DNA from: Uranotaenia lowii
Lineage: Eukaryota; Arthropoda; Insecta; Diptera; Culicidae
Direction: 5' to 3'
NCBI RefSeq assembly: GCF_029784155.1
Contig: NC_073693.1
Location: forward strand, 136,017,988 to 136,081,987
Length of the DNA stretch: 64,000 nucleotides
In this document: positions 11,410 to 21,217 of the stretch, in pieces
How the letters are laid out: each line of letters starts with the position of its first letter
How positions within the stretch are numbered: position 1 is the first letter of the stretch
Notes under the pieces: generated by a model
What the model saw: only the letters and a program-made list of their open reading frames with translations
Databases searched by the model: none
What the model was told of the DNA's origin: nothing
Position numbers and translations under genes: made by a program

Positions 11410-11925
11410 TTATTCTCCCAGCGTGACGACATTGCTCTTCCAGCTCCCGTCGCTGAAATAATGAAAAAAAAACCTTCATAAGTTGGCATCGATATATTTA
11501 TAAAATGTTAATGAAACTTACCGGTTGCGAACATTGCTTGTGTCCTTTTTCCAGTTTATCCGTCCGTCCGTCCGTCGGTTGGATCCAAACCGGAGAAAAC
11601 ATCCTGCAGAAATACTTTCATGCAGTGGTCGACTTGGTACCGGAAGATTCGCCGGGAGTGGACAGCATTCGGGAACTTCATACACTGCAATTAAAAAACT
11701 TTAATCAATCACTTTTTAAGCGTTTGCCCTAAAAATGCGAACAAAAATCCTTTAACACAAAAGCACAGCTCACTTACCTTCATGAAAATCAGCAGCAAAC
11801 TCGACTTGCATTCTGTTGATGTTCCATCCAGTTTGATAAGATTGCAGCACGCGATTTATCCGTACTGACCGAGTTGAATGTTGAAAAACCGCTGGCGAAA
11901 CAGCTTCTGGCGAATTCGGATACAT
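11410..11925 (-). CDS. Small three-exon gene, unknown 117-aa product
   Basis: The exons, in transcript order, are 11925-11778, 11684-11522 and 11452-11410. All four splice sites are strong: donors GAAG|GTAAGTGAG and ACCG|GTAAGTTTC, acceptors TTAATTGCAG and ATTATTTCAG. The introns are 93 and 69 bp, usual for a mosquito. One frame runs through both junctions (phases 1 and 2) from ATG (11923-11925) to TAA (11410-11412), and a poly(A) signal follows. The protein starts MYPNSPEAVSPAVFQHS, has a Cys-Cys-Pro patch near residue 54 and is basic in the last third. It has no signal peptide, membrane segment or recognised domain. A second ATG upstream (about 11991, beginning MALYLSRVRV) opens an overlapping 68-codon frame that stops before the first donor. 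That frame could be the true N-terminus before a frameshift, or an upstream ORF. The transcript is better supported than the protein. Confidence 0.5.
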
Positions 11926-12301
11926 TTTCGTACCAATTATTGTTTAACTTTGTATAATTTATATCCACACGAACGCGAGATAAATACAACGCCATTTTAG
12001 TTTTTGCCCATCTGACAAATGTCACCACTGATGCCAAGTGTACTGTTTTTTTATACGCCTGTTTTAAAATCTTCGAAATAATATTCATTTGAAAAGTTGT
12101 AATGCTTTGATTTGCTTTTAATTTGGTAAATTTTTATAATGGTTAAGTTTGATTTTGCATTGAACAATAACTGGTCTGATTTTTGTTAATATTTTCCTTG
12201 ACAAAATTAAACGTAAATTTTTTTCACAATGCATTTACGTTCTTATATGAGAGATGTGATACGCTTGGACCGCATGTTAAAATGTATGTGTTTAACACTT
12301 A

Positions 12302-12512
12302 GGCCGATGACATAGTGAGTGCGATGCGATGCGAACCAGCGAATACGATTCAATGCGGCGAACCATATTTGATGAACATGTATGTGAATAGGTTAAACCT
12401 GGCATACTCCACGCGGCGAAGCAGATGTCAATTTGTTCCGCCGCTCGAGTTCGCATTGGCCGCGTTCGCCAATTCTTATCACATCGCTCTCACTATGACC
12501 ATAGTTTTGAAC
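12302..12512. mobile_element. MITE with CATAGTGAG termini
   Basis: The left part (CATAGTGAGTGCGATG) and the inverted right part (CATAGTGAGAGCGATG) match, with GCGAA/TTCGC words internal to each. The element is about 210 bp with no coding capacity. Target duplication was not resolved. Confidence 0.55.
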
Positions 12513-13409
12513 TTTTTAAAGAAAAAATAGTATAATAGGAATCGAAACTGTAAAAATGTTGGTTATTGGCGTGGGCGAACGCGACCCTTGGAAACAAATA
12601 AATTACGAACGTTTTTAATCAATTCACTCAAATGTTAATAAAATATATAAAAATTATATTCGACTGTCTCAATTCTTCATAAGAAAAAATAAAACAAAAT
12701 AAATAATATATTTAGATTTAATATGATTTGGTCTGAGTTGTGTTTGAAAAACACAAATCATTTATTACTTTGTTAATACTGATTGTATACGAAAACCACC
12801 TGGCACCCTAAAATGCGAGTTTGGTCGAATGAAAGAGGGGACGCTTAAGGCAACAGTTCGAGATTGTTTTTACTTTTCACATGAACATCACCTTTTAAAC
12901 GAACGTATATGTTTCATTTTGATCGATTTTTGGAAATTTTGCAAACAAGGTTCAACAAAATTTCTACGATTACATAAGCAGTCACTGTTTCTGGATCAGT
13001 TTGGTTAACGTACTGACTATAAAAGTTATGGTTTTTTCGTATGCGGGTGTCTTAAATAAAAAAAATGTAAAAACGTAAATTTCCAAACTTATAATTTTCC
13101 GAGCCGATATATGTTGGAGAGGTCCGCTATCTCATTCGGAGATTTGTTTTGTTGCGCATCCCTCTTCTTCGTCTTTTTCGCGTTTCCCCTTTGCAGTTAG
13201 CCGACTCTGAGATTAGCGATAAGACTGAGCTAGTCGGTCGTTACAAACTTTGGGAAGCGACACTTGATGATTGAAAATATTTTATCCCATGAGACAAAGC
13301 CTAGGATATGAAAACGTTGGCCTTTTAATAACTAAGCATAGCGGGTTGACAAAGACTATCTTAAGGTTAAAAAAAACCAAATTACCTATTATTTTGGGAC
13401 ATACTTGTC
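12513..13409. other. Intergenic DNA with an LTR-like end
   Basis: Mostly AT-rich. The stretch 13110-13244 starts TGTTGGAGAG and ends GAGCTAGTCGGTCGTTACA. It resembles the end of the LTR proposed at 57560-57588 (GAGCTAGCCGGCTGTTACA), so it may be a fragment of a related solo LTR. No target duplication was found. Confidence 0.3.
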
Positions 13410-13640
13410 GTGATTTTACGAATCTCAATTCAGAGATTTACTTTGACATGTATGTCGCTCACAAAAATAGATCAATGACTGACTTTGTGCTGTTTGTTTG
13501 CCTAGTGTTGCCGAAATAACAAACGTTGCCATAGAAATTTACTTTATTTTATTTATCTTCAGTGTTGCCGAACACAACTATTATTTTATTTTTGATTACA
13601 TTTGATTTATATTCTGCATATTTTTCATCTCATTCCTACA
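13410..13640. repeat. Dispersed repeat, left copy of a pair
   Basis: About 230 bp, closely matching 17433-17667 in the same orientation (shared words such as AACAAACGTTGCCATAGAAA). The two copies bracket the decayed gene and the tandem repeats between 13.6 and 17.4 kb. Confidence 0.8.
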
Positions 13641-13876
13641 TCCCGCATAATCAAATATCATACACGTAATCGTTAATATTATTCAGATCTGATTACATGA
13701 ATGGTGACTATTCGAGTAATCGTTCTTAAATCTTTTTATTTTTACCAACTTTTATATTTTTCATGCGTCTTCGCTTTATATGATAAAAAACTTTTTTTGA
13801 AAGATACGAGTAATAATCCTTGAAACAAAACTCAAGATGCGTCTGAGTGTGTCTTTACTGTCAACAAAAAAAATAA

Positions 13877-15715
13877 AATGGCTTTTGCGACTTTGAGTCT
13901 TGTGGGCCCGAACGTTTCCGGGAAAACCCCTCGAATTTTATCAGGGAACCCGAAAAAGGCAATAAACAGCATTGCAACAGCGTGAAGAAAAATAAACGCA
14001 CCGATTCCCACCGTAATGTCAGCGATGAAGGTAAGTTAAAGAGCTTTTCTGTTTGGCGAAAATAATAATTTTTCTAACCCTTCTACAGCTCGACCAAGTG
14101 CATCTGATGTTCCGATCCACCGTCCGGAAGACAAACACTGTAGCAGTTTTAGTGAAAAACAATGAATACTGGGCCGGAACAGCCACCACGGTAGCATCAA
14201 CAGCAGCAGCAGTTCAAATTACATATCCTGGCGGAAGAAAACAACCACTCTTCCAGTTTCTCAGCCACCGGTTGAAATAGTCAATTTCTCTTCTCCCACG
14301 GCCGAAGAGCACCCGGCAGCGGAAACGGCTCGGGCTACGATTAGCAGTAGCCGTCACTCGCCGGAAGGAACCATGAACAGACAAAACGCCCATTTTGTGT
14401 CGCAAATCAGACGGAACCAACACTCCAGGAAAAAAAGTGCCACAATAAAAATGGACCAACACTTCAGGCATGCTAACGAATCTGGGCCTCGAGCCATTAT
14501 GACCCTTGCGGATCCGGAAGAAAACCATGAATGACGAAAACAGGACCGAAAAGAAAGTGCACGAAGGTTGACGAATACGCAAGCGATAAAAGTAAGTTGA
14601 TAAATTTTTTTGTTAAACGAAATTTTTAATTTGTATAACTCTTTGTACAGGTCGACATAATACTGGTTATGGATGGAAAAACTCCACTGAGTCGCGTAGA
14701 GGCGGCAGCAACTGGTTTTTTTTTTGACTAAATGACATCGGCATTTATTTGCTCAATTTTCCGTTGTTTACGGCGAAGAAACCCCTGTCCCTTCTAAACT
14801 CTCAATCCCGGGATTGCGGGAAAGGATCCGGCATCATTGGCTCGCCCGAAGATATCATCTGTTGTTGGTAAATGCTTATTAAAAATCAATTATATTTTAA
14901 GCTAATTTATTTGTTTTTTTTCAAGGTTGCTCCTGATGTCTTTGTATCAGCAGAATCAATCGGTTTTCCCTCTCGTGAGATATTAGTTCCCCGGCATTGG
15001 CTCTATACTGAAATGAAAGATGATACTGAAATTCTCTCGGAATGCTTTTGGTGATGAAATTTGTAAGTTATGTAAATTTCAAGCTATTCGAATACAATTC
15101 GCTTAGTTTTTAAGATGAGCTTTCGATTTTGCTGGATTGGCGTTGCCGGAAGCTCATCTGTCGATTTTTACAAATTATTGAGAATCAGAATTTAGATTGA
15201 GGAACTTGTTTATCTTTAAATCTTAAATTCAAATTATAAATAGCAAGTTCCGGAATAAGATTATGATCCGGACATTCCGATTAGTTAGAAAATTGTTCTG
15301 ATAAAGCGGAATTACAATTATTAACCAGAATTTCATCATTCAAACTCTATGTTCCACTTCATAATAACTTCACCAAAGCAAATCGGTTTTTTTTCATGTA
15401 GGTAAATTCAAGATCCACACCTTCGTTCTCCCATGAAGCTTTCCTCGGACCTTCGAGCTTTTCAGTTAGATCTGAAAACAGCAATATACAACGATACCTG
15501 CAGCCCGTATCGTATACGCAACAAGCATTCCGGATTCACCCACCTGACGGTAAAATTGTGTTAATTTATCTTAATTTGTTTATAATTTAGTTTTTCTTCT
15601 TTAGGTAAAACGAAAGAATGGCTTCACCGGTAACGATGTCCAAGAATACATCATGTGCCGAAAGGTTATCAAACCCCGGAGGCGATCTGAATTTCGAATC
15701 TATAGGAGAGGTTGA
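13877..15715 (+). pseudogene. Intron-containing decayed gene, unknown family
   Basis: The exon pattern is clear: ~13877-14030, 14089-14591, 14651-14867, 14926-15062, 15402-15549 and 15605-15715. The five GT-AG introns are 58, 59, 58, 339 and 55 bp. Exons 1 and 2 share a long frame with protein-like Ser/Arg/His-rich composition, but it contains two TGA codons. Exon 3 changes frame around a T10 run. Exons 3 and 4 share a frame ending ...DTEILSECFW. Exons 5 and 6 share a clean 75-codon frame from ATG 15433 to TGA 15713-15715 (MKLSSDLRAFQLDL...FRIYRRG). Retained introns rule out a processed copy. It is either a decaying duplicate or a gene whose frames are broken by sequence errors. No domain was recognised. 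The last two exons alone could encode a small basic protein. Confidence 0.45.
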
Positions 15716-16984
15716 TGTCATAAGCATCAACCTTCTCACAAAGCGGATTGCGCTTGTTTAATTTTGTATGTACATTAAAAATCTTCCTAAACTTGAAGAA
15801 ATAGAAATAGAATAGTGGATTGAGTGATTAGCATTCTAACCAATATAAAGGTACAAGTTCAACATTTCAATTCAGAATTGAAAATAATTAGTAATGAAGA
15901 TTAGGTAATATTAATATTCATTTCGAAAACATTAAATGAAAAATTTTGGTTTCTTATTAGGAAACAAAAGATTGCTATGTTTCGAGATCATATGTTATGT
16001 TTAGTAAACTTAGATGTATATGTTGATTGATTTAAATGAGTCGATATTTGTAAAGATAAATCGTAATTCAAAATCATTTGTTGAACAAAAGAAATTTTTT
16101 TTGAAACTTTATATGTAAACCATATTTTATATTTTTTGTAAAAGTTTTTTTTATAGCGTCTGCACGAAATCAATGCAAGGATTTCTTTTGTTACTGTTAG
16201 TGTAGGACACTGTGAACAGTGTTTTTTTTTGTATTTCAAATAAACTATATGTATGTGTTGTGAATAAAATGCGTTAAAAACTATTTAAAAAGGTTTTCAT
16301 TTCAATAGTTTTAATTTCAATAATTGTATCTAAAGGACACGATATGTTGTATCGTTATTTTTTTTATGAGAAAACCATGAAGTGAAGATTCCACGTATGA
16401 TCAAACTCGCTTGGAGTGAGTAGAAAAAAGCAAAAAAATCGAATGGTTACTCTACTTAACGACCCGTTCTCTGTATCGTAAAGTGCGTCCAAACGATTCC
16501 ATGTCATGAAAAAATGATAAGCCTTATCTTACATTAATAATCCAAAACTATAGAAGTAATCTTTTGCGTGTCTCGGGAAGAAGATAATGGGTATAGTTAT
16601 TGTATAATACTGCTCCATGCGGGATTCCTTCTCACCTCTATTCTAAATTAAAACTTTTTACGCGTCGATTTTTTTTTTCTCTAGAACAAAATTGTATTTA
16701 CCAAATATCCTTATTTTCAAATCCATATTCCATATTTTTATTCTCCATCCTATACAAATTTAATTTAATTTCTGTTTATCCTTCATCTCATCTCTACATT
16801 CCTTCTCAACTCTATTCTCAATTCACAGACTTTAGTTTTCTAAAATACCAAATTTTATACCCCAAAATATCCCTCCTCTCAATTCTTCATTCCAATCTCA
16901 ATTTTCAAATCTTAAAATGTTATTCATTTTCTGCATATTCTTAATCCCATCCGAAAAAATTCTTCACAAAAGCCTTCCCAATTT
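15716..16984. other. AT-rich intergenic DNA
   Basis: Low-complexity A/T and pyrimidine-rich DNA downstream of the decayed gene. No gene, element ends or RNA signature was recognised. Confidence 0.5.
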
Positions 16985-17415
16985 GTGGTTTTTCTGTCGC
17001 TCTGCTTTTGTTTACCAGAGCCGGAACAATTCGCGAAAAAAACATTCTTAGCAACAGCTTTCTCAAACTGTGATTTTCTTGTCATTCTCTCTCTCTGTTT
17101 ACCAGAGCCGGAAAAATTCAACAGTATTCTTAGCCTTCCCAACCAGAAGGCCAAATCAAAGCAAACAATCAACAAAAGCTGTCCATCTTTTTTCACCGGA
17201 AGGAAAAATCAAAACAATCAGCAGCAGCAGCCTTAAAAATCTGCGCTTTTAAAGCCAATTCCATCTTATTCCACCGGAAGGCCAAATCAAAACAATCAGT
17301 AGCAACAGCCTTAAAAATCTGCGCTTCTATAGCCAATTCCGTCTTATTCCACCGGAAGACCAAATCAAAACAATCAGCAGCAGCAGCAGCCTTAAATATC
17401 TGTGCTATTTGTTCT
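16985..17415 (+). repeat. Two tandem arrays (about 90 bp x2, about 78 bp x3)
   Basis: The first pair shares GTTTACCAGAGCCGGAA near 17015 and 17097. From 17194, three units of about 77-79 bp share CACCGGAAG...AATCAAAACAATCAG plus a CAG run and TTAAAAATCTGCGC. The frames vary, so no protein is implied. Confidence 0.8.
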
Positions 17416-17432
17416 TATTCTACCAACCCCGT

Positions 17433-17667
17433 TTCGTGATTTTACAAATCTCAATTCAGAGATTCACTTTGACACGTCTGTCGCTCACAAGAATAGATCA
17501 ATGACTGACTTTGTTTTGATTGTTTGCCTAGTTTTGCCAAAATAACAAACGTTGCCATAGAAATTGATTTTATTTCATTTATCTTCAGTGTTGCTGAATA
17601 CAACTATTATTTTATTTTTAATTACATTTGATTTATTTTCTGCATATTCTTCATCTCATCCCTACAA
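17433..17667. repeat. Dispersed repeat, right copy of a pair
   Basis: Direct-orientation match to 13410-13640. It ends in the same CTACA. It may be a short mobile element copied twice, or the scar of a local duplication. Confidence 0.8.
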
Positions 17668-17986
17668 TACTATTCAATAATTTTTCAATACTTCTTTTGG
17701 AAATTCCGACTTATATTTGTTGATTTAAGAAAAATTAACGAAAAAGAAGAGCTTTTTTCTTTGATGTGGCATACAGTAATTTTTTTTATTTTCTTGTTTT
17801 TAACATTGCTCATCTCATCCAAAATCAAAATCAATTTAAGCGATGAAGAAAATCAGTCAAACGTTCTGTGGTAAAACCCGAACCTAACGAAATTCCCGAA
17901 GCAAACGGATTAAATTCCAGGCCGGACGTCTGTTTCTTATCCAATTACCTAAAAGGTGCTTAAAGATACATATAAGTTCGAAAATG

Positions 17987-19038
17987 TTATTCATAGGTCA
18001 ATGGCATCGAAACGTGTTCGATTTTTCCTCCCGCACAAACCCACACCGAACCAGTTTCTCCCTCGACGAGGGCTCGAATTACACATTCTCCAACGACGCT
18101 GGGCCTGGAATGTAGAAAACAAAGCGCAACCGATCCATATGATTAATTAAGTTACATCAATAACGTAATTCACTCGCTCAAGGCGTTACCTTTGTATGGC
18201 GATCTTCCTCATCAGACGTCGGCCAGGTTCTTCCATCCAGGGCAGCAAGAAAACACTACTGGTGTTCGGTTTCTGGAACAGCATCGTCTCGGTGGCTCCG
18301 GGGCAGATGGTCATGAATTTAACTCCCGTCTTTACCAGGACGGTGTCGATCTTGGAAGGAATTACATTTGTCAGAATTATTGTGTTCCTATGAATGGTGA
18401 TAACTCACTCCCAGACTTCTGGTAAATCCTACGATTCCGTACTTGCTGGCAGTATAGGTGGAACAGTACGGGAAAGGTTCCAGGCCAGCGATCGAAGCAA
18501 TGTTGATGATGTACCCTCCAAGACCAGTCTTATCCAAGGACATTATGTCTAAAGCTATTAGAGAGCTGTTGACAGTTCCGAGCTGTTGAAATAAATATGA
18601 ATAGCCATGCTTTAAGAATCACAGAAATACACATACCAAATTAGTGGCGATCACTCGTTCCGGATCCTGTTCGTCAATAATCCCTACCGAATTGACAAAA
18701 ATATCGATAAAACTCAACCGAGACAGGACGATTGTTCGTAGCAAATTTTCCATCCGCATTTTTTCCGTGATATCGCACTTGTCGTAAAAAATTGCACAAT
18801 CAACGTTGCAGCTTTGAAGCTCGGATTTCTTCTCCAGGTCCATGGTTTCAAACATATCCAAAATGTACAGCTTCTACTCAGAATTAAAAGAAAAAAATCT
18901 GTAATAAAATTCATCCTCCGAAAGCATCAGCAGAATATAAATTACCGATACTCCATTTTGCAGCAGATGTTTACCGATCTCCAAACCAATTCCTCCAAGA
19001 CCCCCGAAAACTACGGCTGTTTTATTTTTCAGCGACAT
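17987..19038 (-). CDS. Short-chain dehydrogenase/reductase SDR-1 (260 aa)
   Basis: The exons, in transcript order, are 19038-18946, 18873-18637, 18582-18409, 18350-18190 and 18104-17987, which join to 783 bp with no stop. Classical SDR: a nucleotide-binding FGGLGGIG at residues 11-18, Asp after beta-2 (YILD) suggesting NAD over NADP, catalytic Ser140 (NIAS), Tyr153-x3-Lys157 (YTASK) and a CPG turn. It probably oxidises or reduces a small alcohol/ketone in the cytosol, like insect ADH/15-PGDH-type SDRs; the substrate is unknown. It is the most divergent of the four paralogues. The usual TGG is FGG, and the NNAG loop reads NSVG. The acceptor of exon 4 is AAG rather than YAG. It shares exon plan and phases with SDR-2 to SDR-4. 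It may be active with altered properties, or just beginning to decay. Confidence 0.85.
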
Positions 19039-19101
19039 TTTGCGGTTAGAGATGCTGTAAGCTTCTGACTTTGGCAAATTCAAATGTGCAACTGCGAACA
19101 T

Positions 19102-19137
19102 CTACTGAACTTGTCTTCAATGCATGGTTCTATATGC
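19102..19137 (-). promoter_or_regulatory. Core promoter of SDR-1 (TATA-like plus initiator)
   Basis: On the minus strand GCATATAGA (19137-19129) lies about 25-30 bp upstream of TTCAGTAG (19109-19102), which fits the arthropod initiator TCAGT. This predicts a transcript start near 19107 and a 5' UTR of about 70 nt. Confidence 0.45.
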
Positions 19138-19361
19138 ATTGACAGAACCGGAACAACAATCCATTTGAAACCGAAATATGATATTACTGTTCTAAGATCG
19201 CAGCTTCATAATTATTTATCTAACACCGGGAATGCATGTATAGACTGAGTCGATTTAGGATCGTTTTTCAAGTTCTCAGGGCCTGAGGGCTAAAAAGTAT
19301 AGTAATGTACTTTTTTTGTAAAATTTAGAAGAAACGTTTTCATGATTAAATTATATTTTTT

Positions 19362-19534
19362 AAGCCTAGTCCACACTAGGAGACGGTTCGTCTCGAGACG
19401 GTCTCAGCGTCTACCATTTTCTTCGGGAGACAATGAGACCGTCTCAGGTTTCCAACAACAACAACAGACAACAAAGTACGTCTTATAACAAAAATCGCAG
19501 TTCATGTTGCCTAGTGTGGACTATATAGGCTTTA
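19362..19534. mobile_element. Short MITE with CCTAGTCCACACTAGG end
   Basis: The left end AAGCCTAGTCCACACTAGG is matched, inverted, by the right end AGCCTATATAGTCCACACTAGG in its outer and inner parts. Inside is a GAGACGG/CCGTCTC inverted pair. The element is about 170 bp and non-coding. Confidence 0.55.
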
Positions 19535-19880
19535 GATGGGTATGGAAATTTTCATCTAAAAAAACATTCATGATTATTATTTTATCTCTGGAATCGAGAA
19601 TGCTTTCCATTTTGGAGTCAATTTATTAAGTATTTAAAGAAAATTTTCTGTTAAACTATATACTTTGTCGGAGACCGTAAAATCGTGTTTTTTGAGTCAT
19701 ATTAGTTATGATATATAATGATTGGCAGTTAATCCACTCTTGGCAAAAATCAATAAAATTAAAAACACTACTTGTGATATTACTACTTACTAGCAAGGTA
19801 GTCAAGCTATGTTTCGTTCGGCATCCCTATCTCCTTCAGTCTTGCAGTTACTTATTCCGTAGGGAAAAACGGGTATCAGT

Positions 19881-20904
19881 TGTAACCAGTGCGTGGGTGA
19901 GAAGCCCAAGGTCAGTGAGAATCATCGACTTAAATGTAAATGTGCACAGGACGCGCTGTGGGGAGTGGAGGCGGACCGTACCTTACACCACCGACGCCAT
20001 ACGCAAATAATGGCTAGGTAATAGTCGAGTAAGATGCTGACCAACAGAGGGCGCTGATTGAAACGCACAGATGGGCAGCCATAGGCGGGCTTCGAAAGCG
20101 GCGCAGTGGGGCGGAATCCCAGGACGGAGCCGAAAGTTCAGATCCGGAGCGATGACCTACAGCTACGACAATCACTCCACAAACAACTTCCATACCATAC
20201 GGTTCAACCGATAGTGCGTACAGTGAAAAATAATCACACTACAACCAGGTGAAACGTGATTGCCGCCCCGGAATCCTAAGGGATGATGAACTGGCCCACT
20301 GGAATGATTCCTAATCCACTTTCGTTTTGTCCCATTGCACCAACAGGACCCCTTTACGTTTGTTGGATTTAAACCCTTCCACTGGAGGACTGCAGCGAGT
20401 CTGGAGAAAGCCAACAGTTAAGCGAGGCAAATCCCAAGAGGCCCCGTCACGACAGCGTAGCAGTTCCCACCACACCCAGGCAGCCGTCAACGCCGAGTGG
20501 TCCGACAGTACACCACATACAGGTAACCGTCAACACCTGGTGGTCCGGAAATCGGAAGGGTCAGCCGAAGAAGAACAACGCCAAAAGTAGACCGGGTTAC
20601 TCACCTTGCGCCGCAGCGTAGTTCAACGGAAGTAGGCGGAAGGGTGCTGGGAGGTGCTGGGGCAGCCCTGGAGTTCATCATAGGCAGTCATCGTCAAGGT
20701 AGGAAGAGCATATGTTATTGTGAAATCTTAGTGGTAGAAACCATCATGTCGACCCATCAACCCAATAAACAACAAACGGGGAAAGTTCGTTTTCACAAAG
20801 CTCAGTGGTTTCTTGTGCTAGCTAGAACGCGGATAGCCGACCCTGAGGCATATTGAGAGGGGTTCTCATAGGTGCTGGGCAGGCTAACTCACCCATAGGT
20901 TATA
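19881..20904. mobile_element. Solo LTR, copy 1
   Basis: 1024 bp from TGTAACCAGTGCG to GGTTATA, with a 4-bp target duplication CAGT (19877-19880 and 20905-20908). It is homologous end to end with 28372-29384. Short inverted termini, the 4-bp duplication and the absence of coding sequence fit a solo LTR left by recombination of a Ty3-like element. The internal element was not seen. Confidence 0.65.
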
Positions 20905-21217
20905 CAGTTCTTGAACAGGGAATGGTTGTGTGCTGTTGACCTTTGCCCTTATAATATACTATCTAACGAATTCTCCCTAAGATAATACCTACTATCATTT
21001 CCAATGTGTACGTGTTCAATAATTTGAACACTTCTTGTTCAGTATTAGAATCCTTGAGTTCAAAATTAAGACCAATGCAGCCTAAAGGTGTCCTCGATGA
21101 AATTGTGCTAACTTTTCAACCGATGGGTAGAATATAATAAATTTTTTGGTGGATTTAGTTAATAGTGCTTTGTTTACATTCTGCAAGTTTTCAAGTCCTG
21201 TGACCAAATTCGCGGAA

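Noticed and set aside
11505..11732. Plus-strand open frame with protein-like sequence opposite the small gene
   Set aside because: No plus-strand donor sites support it, while the minus strand has perfect splice signals at both introns.
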